Of a DNA stretch of 64,000 bases, positions 49,473-57,827 are shown piece after piece. The position numbers and the translations under genes are program-made. Each line of letters opens with the position of its first letter. The first letter of the stretch is position 1. The notes beneath the pieces were generated by a model. The model ran no database searches. It was not told the DNA's origin and saw nothing but the letters and a program-made list of their open reading frames with translations. This DNA comes from CAVYUC01 sp963783085 (GTDB lineage: Bacteria > Bacteroidota > Bacteroidia > Bacteroidales > Prolixibacteraceae): contig CAWAMJ010000011.1 in the NCBI GenBank assembly GCA_963783085.1, forward strand, positions 124,001 through 188,000. Direction: 5' to 3'.

Positions 49473-51017
49473 TTAATTCATTAATAATGCTGTGACCTGT
49501 TTGAGTTGTTCCTGTGCCATATAAGCCGTTTGGTTATTTACGGCTACCGGTTTGGCATCTTCCCCGGGCTTATTGCCCAGAAGAGCCGTTAGCTTCTCTG
49601 TGGTTATACCTTGGGGACAAAGGCCAACCAGCCGGGACACGGTAGCTTCCAGGTTTTCTTCACTGATTATATGTTGACGGCAATAATGAAGCAGGTCAAT
49701 AAAGTCGCGGGGGGCACCCAGGTAAAATTGCTGATATAGTTTTTTCAGATATGGGCTGCACGAAAGGGCAACACTTCCATTCAATGCACCGGGCTTTTGC
49801 CTGAGGGTATCCAGGTAATGTTCAATGCAGATAATCCACACGTGCTTGCCGTAATCGCGCTGGTGCGAAGCGACAAGTTTATTTTCGAAGTAAACTTCGA
49901 CGGTATTACCAAATATTTTAACATCAACAAAACACCCAACCAGCTTCTCAGATACCGAATAACGGTTGGTGCAGTAACTGATCGTGGCATATTTATCGAC
50001 CCTTAGTTGCTCTGAATCGGAACATGCCAATGGCCCTGTGTATTGCCATAAAAGGCCTTTTTCATCACCAAACATCTCCATGGCAGTGCGGCCTGTTAAT
50101 TGCTGTTTGGTCTGATTTATTTAACTGACAATTGTTTCGAGATATTGCTGGGCCTGGTCAAGACTGGCAAAGTCGCTTTTAAAACCAAAGGCTTTTCTTC
50201 TGATATATTCCACACTGCGTTCAACATGCCCTTTTTCGTTTCCACTGTAGGCATTGCAAAAACGGTGGTCAAACTGGTAATGCCCCTTCATCTGGAGCAA
50301 GGCCTGGGTAGGTTCTTTCTCGTGTTTGCCGACAAATTTGGCAACCGCTACGCGCATATTGTCATAAACCATCTGGTGATAAACACCCCCGGTGTGTTTA
50401 AAAAATAAAACATGGGATTCCATAAAAGACAGGGTATCCTGACGCTTGTAAATAACCGCATAGCGATAATTGCTGTAAGCAGAGGTAAATACGGCAATAT
50501 GAAAACGGCAAAGTTGTCCTTCTATATTTAGTTTTATCTCCCCCCAGTCAAACTCACAAACCGAACCCGGTACATACTGCTGCCGGATAAATGCCTCCTG
50601 GTGGTGGCTGATTTTCCTTATTTTTCCCTGATATAATTACATACGGTGGTATAGCCAACACCGAAGCCTTGTTCATGAAGCAATTGCAATATATCGATCT
50701 TCTTCAGGATTTGCTTGCGCATACCCTGTTGAATTTTACTGCTGTTTTCTTCAAGCTGGGCATCGATAAACAACTGGACTTCAGGGGTCAAACGAACTTT
50801 GCTTCTTGTACCAGTACGATATATCGGAGGATTTGACAGAAAGGTCGATAAGTGCTGTTTCCGGCTGGAGTAATCCCGTTTGAAGTTTCTCATAATCCTC
50901 AATATACTTTTTTATCGTTTTGCGGTTTATCTGTAATTCTCGTGAGATTTGTCGATGACTTTTGCCTTCTCGGTGGCTTCGAATAATAATTTCTTGTTTT
51001 GTATACATACTTATCAT
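49473..51017 (-). pseudogene. istA: IS21-type IstA transposase, multiply frameshifted
   Basis: The pieces in order along the minus strand are: MYTKQEIIIRSHREGKSHRQ (HTH, from 51008); STFLSNPPIYRTGTRSK through TVCNYIREK (50902-50618); FDWGEIKLNIEG with the first DDE aspartate and VYDNMRVAVAK (about 50640-50121); and TNRYSVSEKLVGCFVDVKIF to 49473. Breaks lie near 50800, near 50635 in an A-run, and near 50100. Joined, they approximate a full IstA of about 500 residues. The gene is inactive. Confidence 0.8.
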
Positions 51018-51131
51018 GCTTTATAAACGAGTTTTTATCCTCGTTCTGTTAATGACTAAGTGGTATACTTTTCGATTGAAAGGTGGAGTACTTCTTAATT
51101 AAAATAAACACGTTCAGGATATTCTCAAGGC

Positions 51132-51946
51132 TTATTTGATGTTGCATAGCCCCTCCAATCCTTCCAGCGTATCCAGCGGGTTTACCACCTGGTCGGTGTT
51201 GAGTTGCTGCACATGCAGGTATTTTAGGGTATTGCTTAAATCGGAATGTCCCAACAAACGCTATATGACCAACAGGCTGGTGCCCTGTTCGAGGTGGTGT
51301 GTGGCAAAACTGTGGCGAAAAGTGTGCGGTGTGTAGGGCTTTTTAATGTGTAGCGTGCGGTGCCGTGCATTAGTGCAAATAGTCCGTACAGCAGTAATGC
51401 CCAGGTGTGTGCCTTTTCCCCCGGCGCCTTCGAAAAGGTAATGCCCTGGTTTGTACTGCCGGTAATATTTTCGCAATACAGAGAGCAGTGCAGGCGAGAG
51501 CGGAACTTTCCGTTGCTTCAGACCTTTCCCTTCCTGGATGTTGACCTGCATCCGCCGGCTGTCGATATCGGTCAGTTTGATGTTCACACTTTCCGATACC
51601 CTGGCCCCGGTGGAATAAATAAGCATAATGATGGTGCGGTGCTTGAAGTTGTCAATGGCCCCAAGTACATCGGTTACTTCGTCTTTCGACAAAACCAGCG
51701 GAAGTGTTTTGGCAACTTTTGGCGTTGGAAGGTATTGTTTTGCCCATTCTTTGTGGTAAATGTTGGTAAACAGGAAACGAAGGGCAAAATATCCCATTTT
51801 TACACTTCCCGGTTTGTGGTTACCGTCGGTGAGCATCGACTGGAAATAAGCCCTCAGCTCTTGCACTCCTGTTTGCCCAGGGTCTTTTTTGCAAAATTTG
51901 CTGTAGTCAACTATGTGCCACCAGTAACTTTTCCTGGTCCTTTCAC
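51132..51946 (-). pseudogene. Tyrosine recombinase of IS91-like copy B, nonsense plus frameshift
   Basis: Nearly identical to the copy A recombinase. A CAG codon of copy A (LLVIQRLLG) is TAG here, at 51261-51263, removing the last catalytic H and Y. A second defect is two additional bases near 51885 (GCCCAGGG against GCCGGG), shifting the N-terminus. The rest, including HTFRHSFATHHL, is intact. Inactive. Confidence 0.85.
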
Positions 51947-52084
51947 TTAAGTTCCGCAGAACAGATTCCTGTTCGAATTTTTTTTAAATTTGTCATAATA
52001 TGAATTTTAAATGAAACAATACCTCAAAGATACTGACGTTCGGTGAATTAAAAACCACCGAACGCCAGTGAGGTTAAGTTCAAC

Positions 52085-52212
52085 AATGGCTATAAGTAAT
52101 TGCTTGTTTCTCGCCTACTTTGGAAATTCCTGCGGAATTTCCAACTTTGTGCGTACTTGTAAAAGTTAATGCTAGCCCACGCAACTACTCATAGCCGAGA
52201 CCGTTATGGCGC
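52085..52212 (+). repeat. attC-like imperfect palindrome P2
   Basis: Arms 52088-52103 (GGCTATAAGTAATTGC) and 52181-52196 pair at 14 of 16. An inner perfect 11-bp hairpin is TTGGAAATTCC/GGAATTTCCAA around 52120-52144. It directly follows GTTCAAC at the end of copy B and is followed by ACCGTTATGGCGC (52200-52212), parallel to P1. Confidence 0.7.
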
Positions 52213-52300
52213 ATGTTGAGGAAAACCAAAATCGCAAAATAGGCATAAAAATAGCCGGGTCATTTCAGAATTTCTTACATTTGATAAAAAATAAATTGCT

Positions 52301-52516
52301 ATGGAATCTTTAAGAATTGAAATAATAAATCCTAAAGCAAAACAGTTGCTTAAAAACCTTGCTGACATGGAATTAATCAAAATAAAAAAAGAAACGGTCA
52401 AACCCGATTTTTCTGAATTACTTAACAAACTGAGGAGCCAATCTGAAAGTACTCCTTCTTTAGACGAAATCACTAAAGAAGTTGAATCAGTCAGAAAAGC
52501 CCGATATGAAAAGTAA
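52301..52516 (+). CDS. Putative antitoxin of a PIN-toxin pair
   Basis: A 71-residue charged protein upstream of and overlapping a PIN-domain gene, in the usual antitoxin position. The N-terminus ESLRIEIINPKAKQLLKNLA followed by a helical region and acidic-basic C-terminus is typical of small DUF-type antitoxins in Bacteroidota. It would bind and neutralise the toxin and autoregulate the pair. No specific family is assigned from sequence. Confidence 0.65.
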   Translation: MESLRIEIINPKAKQLLKNLADMELIKIKKETVKPDFSELLNKLRSQSESTPSLDEITKEVESVRKARYEK

Positions 52517-52931
52517 AAAAATTACTCTTGACACGAATCTTTGGATTAGCTTCCTTATCACAAAGGATTACAGCTTTTTAGACGGATATATTGAGAATGG
52601 AAAAGCAATACTTTTTTTCTCCGAAGAATTGATTCAAGAATTTTTAACAGTTGCCAAAAGGCCAAAACTTCAAAAATATTTTACGGACAAAGACATTGAA
52701 CACCTGCTTCACACTTTCAATAATTTTGGGATTTTAATAAAAGTAACTTCCCAAATAGAATTATGCCGTGACTACGAAGACAATTTTTTATTGAACCTGG
52801 CAGTTGATAGCAAAGCCGACTATCTTGCCACTGGAGACAAGGATTTACTGGAAATTAAAAGCATAGAAAAAACCAAAATTCTTACAATTCGGGAATTAAA
52901 AGACAAACTTAAAAAAAACAAGACGCCATAA
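52506..52931 (+). CDS. PIN-domain toxin (putative ribonuclease)
   Basis: A 141-residue PIN protein. Metal-binding acidic residues are in ITLDTNLWISFL (D near 9), EELIQEFL (E), CRDYEDNFLL (D) and LATGDKDLL (D), the order of VapC-like PIN ribonucleases in the 'putative toxin, PIN family' group. I start at 52506 so the domain begins directly; this overlaps the antitoxin by 11 bp. Its stop codon is part of CGCCATAA, the boundary complementary to the start of this cassette-like unit. Confidence 0.8.
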   Translation: MKSKKITLDTNLWISFLITKDYSFLDGYIENGKAILFFSEELIQEFLTVAKRPKLQKYFTDKDIEHLLHTFNNFGILIKVTSQIELCRDYEDNFLLNLAVDSKADYLATGDKDLLEIKSIEKTKILTIRELKDKLKKNKTP

Positions 52932-53348
52932 TCGAGTAGCCCGCCCCGCCAGCAAACACTGGCAGGGAGAAGTTCTCACACCACTGTACGTCCCGCCAGG
53001 GGCGGGATACGGCGGTTCGCTAAATCATCGGGAAACCAAGGGACAATTTTCCATCCCATTTAATCGGTTTAAATTGGTTGTAGAGTTCCAGCAGGAGAAT
53101 GTAACCTCGTTTTTTCAATCTTTCAACTGTAATGGTTAGCTTTCAGTAGTGTGTGCACATGCTCATGCCGGGCACGCACAAAAGCTAAATAAAATAGCGG
53201 TGGCAGTTTTTCAATGAAAAGTCAGTGGTAATGTTTTAAATTTTTTGCCAACCGGATTTCTCCGCTACTGTACCAGCCCGACCATTAGGTTTCGTGGTAA
53301 AAGCAACCGAATTAAACTTGAAATCATCTATTTGGAAAAACTAAAACA
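52932..53348. other. Non-coding stretch with palindrome P4 and cassette boundary
   Basis: This 417-bp gap holds three things. At 52937-53020 is a GC-richer block partly repeated at 54896. At 53136-53188 is palindrome P4: TTAGCTTT/AAAGCTAA outside and GTGTGTGC/GCACGCAC inside. At 53284-53298 is ATTAGGTTTCGTGGT, the start of the next cassette-like unit. No gene is seen. Confidence 0.55.
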
Positions 53349-54266
53349 ATGAAAACTACAATTACCATTTTATTTGTTATCGCTGTTTTATTAACTGGCT
53401 GTAATAAAGACGAAATTGATTTTAATAAAAATCTTACTGATGGATTTTGTATTGTATCAAATGATGAAGTTGTTTTAAATCATAATGATTTTGAATACTA
53501 TGATTATTCAACTCATTTGATTTACTTAAAAAATAATAAATCATTTGCCGATGATATTGAAGGTATCGGGGGTTTTACAATTTATGCAAATGGAGATGAA
53601 ATTTACAGCGGTCAGACTTTCCCCGGTTACTCATCATTCCTGCCATCCGGACCAATAATTGCCACTCATCCTTCATTTTATGGTGATAATATTGTTTCAA
53701 TTGGATTCATTCTTAAACTCGACACGCTGGGTAATTTTTTACCTGACCCGCGTGAAGATGAAAGAATTGCCGATGCATTAAAAAAATACAATCAATTTCA
53801 TGCAGGATTGAGTTGCGAAATAAAATCAGTACAATATTTATCATCAAATAATGTAAAAATTGAATTGTTATTAAAAAATAATGACTCTTTCAATTACTAT
53901 TATATTGACCCTGAAAAAACTGGCATTGGTTTATTCCATTATTTCACAAATGGGTTATTTATCAGGGACTTTAGCACCAATAAATCTTATACACATAAAA
54001 TTGAGGTAGTTTCGGCAGATCCCTGGAATGCGTGGAAAAAAGATTGGTTGTCAATAATTAATGGCAACGAGAGTAAAGTCATTACCATTATTTATGACAA
54101 TTTTGAAGATGTACCAAAAGGACATTACAAAGCAACTTTCGAGTTTCCCGGACTAAGCTTTCAGGTTGACAAGAATGATATTAAACAAAATAACGGACAA
54201 ATTTGGCTGGGAGAATTAAACATGACAAAAGAAATTACGATTGAATAAAACCACGAAAACCTAAAT
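53284..54266 (+). repeat. Cassette-like unit with complementary ends around a lipoprotein gene
   Basis: ATTAGGTTTCGTGGT (53284-53298) is complementary to ACCACGAAAACCTAAAT (54250-54266), differing only by two additional A's. The first contains TTAGGT, fitting the TTRRRY part of an integron core site; the second contains ACCTAAA, fitting RYYYAAC except for the last base. Confidence 0.6.
53349..54248 (+). CDS. Hypothetical lipoprotein in a cassette-like unit
   Basis: A 299-residue protein with a clear lipoprotein signal (TILFVIAVLLTGC, acylated cysteine near 18). I recognise no family. The mature part is rich in aromatic and acidic residues, with likely beta-strands. Codon use is AT-rich like the other genes here. 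It is the only gene between the complementary ends at 53284 and 54266 and stops 2 bp before the second. Confidence 0.65.
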   Translation: MKTTITILFVIAVLLTGCNKDEIDFNKNLTDGFCIVSNDEVVLNHNDFEYYDYSTHLIYLKNNKSFADDIEGIGGFTIYANGDEIYSGQTFPGYSSFLPSGPIIATHPSFYGDNIVSIGFILKLDTLGNFLPDPREDERIADALKKYNQFHAGLSCEIKSVQYLSSNNVKIELLLKNNDSFNYYYIDPEKTGIGLFHYFTNGLFIRDFSTNKSYTHKIEVVSADPWNAWKKDWLSIINGNESKVITIIYDNFEDVPKGHYKATFEFPGLSFQVDKNDIKQNNGQIWLGELNMTKEITIE

Positions 54267-54308
54267 TGAGTAGATCACATTTTCTTTGCATTGGCAGCAA
54301 TTTAAGAT

Positions 54309-54875
54309 ATGAAGGAAATTGAAACCAAATATTTTACGGACCGAAAAAGTTGGAGAAAGTGGCTCGAAACAAATTTTGAGGCAAAAGATGATATTTGGCT
54401 GGAGTATCCCAAAAAAGAAACAGGCAAAAAAAGGATTCTTTATAACGACGCAGTGGAGGAGGCACTTTGTTTTGGATGGATTGACTCCACCGTAAAATCG
54501 CTGAACGAAGAAACCAACATACAGCGTTTTTGCAAAAGAAGAAATAACTCAACCTATTCCCAGGCCAATAAGGAGCGACTGAATTGGCTGCTTGAAAATG
54601 GATTGATTCATGAATCTGTAATTGAGGATGTAGTAACAGTCGTCAAAGAAAAATTTGTGTTTCCAGAAGATATTTTGGTTAAGTTAAAATCGGATAAAAC
54701 TGTTTGGGAAAACTATCAAAACTTTTCAGAGGCTTATAAGCGAATCCGAATAGCATACATTGATGGTGCAAGGAAAAGACCAGAGGAATTTGCGAAGCGT
54801 TTAAACAACTTCATTGAAAAAACAAAGGAGAACAAACTAATTAAAGGGTTTGGCGGAATCGACAAATATTATTAG
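54309..54875 (+). CDS. YdeI/OmpD-associated family protein
   Basis: A 188-residue soluble protein of the 'bacteriocin-protection, YdeI or OmpD-associated' family. Signature parts are FTDRKSWRKWLETNF, DDIWLEYPKKETGK, YNDAVEEALCFGWID and FCKRRNNSTYSQANKERL. The last 60 residues form a helical arm ending KGFGGIDKYY. The family's biochemical role is unknown. It is the last accessory gene, in the same orientation as the cassette-like genes upstream. Confidence 0.82.
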   Translation: MKEIETKYFTDRKSWRKWLETNFEAKDDIWLEYPKKETGKKRILYNDAVEEALCFGWIDSTVKSLNEETNIQRFCKRRNNSTYSQANKERLNWLLENGLIHESVIEDVVTVVKEKFVFPEDILVKLKSDKTVWENYQNFSEAYKRIRIAYIDGARKRPEEFAKRLNNFIEKTKENKLIKGFGGIDKYY

Positions 54876-54887
54876 AATAACAACTGC

Positions 54888-54960
54888 TGTTAACCGGATA
54901 GCCGGCTCCGACAGCAAACGCTGAAAGGAGAGGCTTTCACAGACTCCCCGTCCTCTGCAT
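54888..54960. repeat. Partial repeat of the block at 52937
   Basis: ATAGCCGGCTCCGACAGC followed by AAACGCTG, AGGAGAGG and TTCACAGACTCC matches the block at 52937-52995 (TAGCCCGCCCCGCCAGC, AAACACTG, AGGGAGAA, TCTCACACCACT) at most positions. Both follow a cassette-type gene. The relation is by eye and diverged. Confidence 0.45.
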
Positions 54961-54983
54961 TCTGCGCTTTCCTCTTTCCGGAT

Positions 54984-55979
54984 TTACAACTTCTTCAGCC
55001 AGGCCTCTGCTTCGGTTAATTCGCTGGTACCGGCGCTTTTTACAGCAAATTCGAAACCGGGTTGCAGGCTGAATGCGCCGTAAACCCCACTTTTAGCAAG
55101 CGCCAGGTAACCAATCTGGTGTTGTTCGTAGTTGGGAATATTGTCGACAATGCGTTTTACGGCTTCGCGACATGCTTTTTCGGGCGACATGCCGTTTCGC
55201 ATGAATTCCACCACCAGAAACGAACCCAACGTGCGCATCACCAGTTCCCCGGAACCGGTTGCCACAGCGCCGCCAACTTTTCCGTCGACAAACAATCCGG
55301 CGCCAATAATCGGGGAATCCCCTACCCGTCCGTGCATTTTAAAAGCAAGTCCGCTGGTGGTACATGCCCCGGAAATCCGCCCGTCTTTGTCAACCGCCAG
55401 CATTCCAATGGTATCGTGATTGGGCTGAATCTGCTTTTCAATGTTGATAACCGGACTAAATTCGCCCTCTTCTTTTTTCCACTGTTTCCACCTGGCTTTC
55501 ATTTTTTTAGTCAGGAGTTTCTCTTTTTCGAACCCGTTTTCGAGCGCAAACTCCAGCGCCCCTTCCCCGCTCAGCATCACATGCGGCGTTTTCTCCATCA
55601 CCAGCCGCGCCACCGAAACCGGGTGCTTAATGTGCTGTAAAAACGCCACACTGCCTGCTCTGCCTTTTTCATCCATGATGCTGGCATCGAGAGTTACTTT
55701 TCCTTCGGCATCAGGAATGCCACCGTAACCTACGGTAATCACATCCGGATCGCCCTCGGGAACGCGGGCTCCAGCTTCCACCGCATCGAGTGAATAACCG
55801 CCTTCGGAAAGGATTTTCCAGGCAGCTTCGTTGGCGGGCAGGCCATGTTTCCAGGTGGAAACCACCACCGGACAATTATTTTCCTGAAAAAAAGCAGGAA
55901 CTGAAAACGCTGATTTTATGATTGGAATGCCGGCACAGGCAAGCGCATTTTTGATGAGGAAAGAGCGGCGGGTAACCAT
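54984..55979 (-). CDS. Glycosylasparaginase (N4-(beta-N-acetylglucosaminyl)-L-asparaginase)
   Basis: A 331-residue Ntn-hydrolase precursor. A Tat/Sec-like signal (TRRSFLIKNALACAGIP) indicates export. Autocleavage precedes T190 in NHDTIGMLAV, which becomes the nucleophile. GRVGDSPIIGAGLFVDG and GGAVATGSGEL supply the substrate-binding R, D and G residues of the beta chain. It hydrolyses the GlcNAc-Asn bond left after glycoprotein degradation. Length fits the family (about 330-345). It is in the same orientation as the CLC pair, 42 bp downstream of them. Confidence 0.9.
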   Translation of the reverse strand: MVTRRSFLIKNALACAGIPIIKSAFSVPAFFQENNCPVVVSTWKHGLPANEAAWKILSEGGYSLDAVEAGARVPEGDPDVITVGYGGIPDAEGKVTLDASIMDEKGRAGSVAFLQHIKHPVSVARLVMEKTPHVMLSGEGALEFALENGFEKEKLLTKKMKARWKQWKKEEGEFSPVINIEKQIQPNHDTIGMLAVDKDGRISGACTTSGLAFKMHGRVGDSPIIGAGLFVDGKVGGAVATGSGELVMRTLGSFLVVEFMRNGMSPEKACREAVKRIVDNIPNYEQHQIGYLALAKSGVYGAFSLQPGFEFAVKSAGTSELTEAEAWLKKL

Positions 55980-56021
55980 AACGTAAACCTTTTTGAATGG
56001 AACAATATCAGCAAAGGTAGG

Positions 56022-57827
56022 TCAATCGTGTGAAAAATGCTGCAATGTTTTCCGGTACTTCGAAAAAACCACTGCGCGGGAAATAAACCCAAGGTATTTA
56101 CCTTCATCTATTACCGCCAGGTTATAGCGCCCCGACGATTCAAACTTTTCGGCCACGGTTTCCATGTTATCCGACGATGAAATAAAATACTCAGGCATGT
56201 ACATCAAGTCCTTCACCATCACTTTATCGTACAGTTCGTGTTCAAAAATCAGATTCTTTACATCCGACAGTTTCACCATTCCTTTTAAATATCCTTTCTC
56301 ATCCACCACCGGATAAAGGTTTCTTTTCGACCTTGAGATCGCTTTTACCAAATCGCGCAACGTTGCCGACGGAGAGAGAACTTCGAAATCAGTTTCGATT
56401 AAATTTCGCACTTCCATCAGCAACAACACGGCTTTGTCTTTGTGGTGCGTCATCAGTTCGCCACGTTGTGCCAGTTGTTTGGTATACACCGAATGTGGCT
56501 CGAAACGCATTATGGTGACGTAAGCCACGGTAGCAGTTATAATCAGCGGAATAAAAAATTCATATCCGCGGGTAATTTCTGCGGTGAGGAAAATGGCGGT
56601 TAACGGCGCGTGCATCACTGCGGCCATCATTCCGGCCATTCCTGCGAGTGCAAAATTATCTTCAGGCAAATGAACATCGTAAAAGGTATTTAACGCCAGC
56701 GCGAAAAAATATCCGCCCACGGCGCCCATAAACAGCGACGGCGCAAATATACCGCCAACCCCGCCTGAGCCGGTGGTTGCCGCCATTGCCCCCACTTTAA
56801 ACAACAGGATTCCGAAAAGAAAAATCAAAAGAACATATGCATTGCCTTTCCACGGAAACAACAGCGAATTGTTAAGTAAATCAGGGCCGTTTCCTTTAAA
56901 AATGGAGGAAATCCCGATGTATCCTTCCCCCCAAAGCGGCGGAAAAAGAAAAATCAGCAATCCGATGGTCGCTCCCCCGATAAACAACCGGACCACCCAG
57001 GAATGAATGTTGGCAAATTTCTTTTCGAGGTACATGGTCATCCGGGTAAAATAAATGGCGATCAAACCGGTGAAAATGCCCAGCAAAATGTAGTACCAAA
57101 TGGTTCCGATGGAAAAGGCGTGAATGTTTGAAAAACGCAACAGCACACCTTCCCCCATAAAAAAAGTGGAAAGGATGGTGGCAGAAACGGCAGAAATCAA
57201 CAATGGAATCAGGTACGCCATGGTCATGTCGAGCATAAGCACCTCGAGCGTAAAAATGATACCGGCGATGGGTGCATTAAAAATTCCGGCAATACCTCCT
57301 GCCGCCCCGCAGCCCACCATTAGTGTAACATAGTTGTAATTCAACTTGAAAATCCGTGCGAGGTTCGATCCAATGGATGCACCGGTAAGCACGATTGGCG
57401 CTTCGGCTCCCACCGAGCCACCCAATCCGATGGTCAGCGAACTGGCCACCATTGACGACCAGGTATTGTGCGGCTTTATAAAACTGCTTTTCCGCGAAAT
57501 GGAATACAGTATCTTGGAAATGCCGTGCCCGATGTCATCTTTTATAAAATACCGGATAAACAAAACCGTGAGCAGTATCCCCAGAAACGGATAAACCAGA
57601 AACAGGTAACTGATTGCGTCAACTTCAATCCACTGCGTTAAACGTTCGGCAACGAAGTGAATAAGGTTTTTCAGCACCAGCGCTGCCAGGCCGGTTACCA
57701 GTCCTACGATCAAACTAATCAGATATAAAAACTGGCGCTCGGGAATATTGGCTATCCTCCAGACAACAAGTTTGTTTAACCTGCGCTTTGCATTTCTTTT
57801 CCAGAATATTTTAAACGTGCGAAACAT
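56022..57827 (-). CDS. CLC chloride channel/transporter with CBS pair (second of tandem pair)
   Basis: A 601-residue membrane protein. The CLC core (about 25-430) has GLGGSVGAEAPIVLTGA, with the gating glutamate in the GxExP context, and GGVGGIFAPSLFMGAVGG (anion-binding GxFxP loop). Two CBS domains follow (LRDLVKAISRSKRNLYPVVD and the last ending VIDEGKYLGFISRAVVF), which bind adenine nucleotides in relatives. The start at 57827 gives a normal N-terminus; an upstream ATG at 57965 would lie entirely within the preceding gene. It overlaps that gene's end by 17 bp, so the two are co-expressed. Confidence 0.88.
   Translation of the reverse strand: MFRTFKIFWKRNAKRRLNKLVVWRIANIPERQFLYLISLIVGLVTGLAALVLKNLIHFVAERLTQWIEVDAISYLFLVYPFLGILLTVLFIRYFIKDDIGHGISKILYSISRKSSFIKPHNTWSSMVASSLTIGLGGSVGAEAPIVLTGASIGSNLARIFKLNYNYVTLMVGCGAAGGIAGIFNAPIAGIIFTLEVLMLDMTMAYLIPLLISAVSATILSTFFMGEGVLLRFSNIHAFSIGTIWYYILLGIFTGLIAIYFTRMTMYLEKKFANIHSWVVRLFIGGATIGLLIFLFPPLWGEGYIGISSIFKGNGPDLLNNSLLFPWKGNAYVLLIFLFGILLFKVGAMAATTGSGGVGGIFAPSLFMGAVGGYFFALALNTFYDVHLPEDNFALAGMAGMMAAVMHAPLTAIFLTAEITRGYEFFIPLIITATVAYVTIMRFEPHSVYTKQLAQRGELMTHHKDKAVLLLMEVRNLIETDFEVLSPSATLRDLVKAISRSKRNLYPVVDEKGYLKGMVKLSDVKNLIFEHELYDKVMVKDLMYMPEYFISSSDNMETVAEKFESSGRYNLAVIDEGKYLGFISRAVVFSKYRKTLQHFSHD

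Larger units (their letters stand above)
48558..51110 (-). mobile_element. IS21-type element nested in copy B
   Basis: The insertion is delimited by loss of alignment with copy A. Two direct copies of AAAAGTATACCA lie near the left end (48575-48610) and the inverse TGGTATACTTTT near the right end (51060-51072), like the multiple terminal repeats of IS21. TG and CA termini fit 48560-51110. No target duplication is visible. It carries istB and istA remnants, both broken. Confidence 0.75.
47130..52084 (-). mobile_element. IS91-like element copy B, interrupted by an IS21-type element
   Basis: Same ends as copy A: TGTTTTAATTCGTG at 47130 and GTTAAGTTCAAC ending 52084. The element is split at 48557/51111 by about 2.55 kb of IS21-type sequence. 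Removing that leaves about 2.4 kb. Both its genes are inactivated. The left end meets palindrome P3 and the right end meets P2, so the element sits inside the cassette-like array. Confidence 0.8.

Noticed and set aside
52937..53020. Group II intron domain V remnant
   Set aside because: The GTACGTCCC...GGATACGGCGGTTC pattern is suggestive, but no intron reverse transcriptase and no proper domain V GAAA-tetraloop stem is present.
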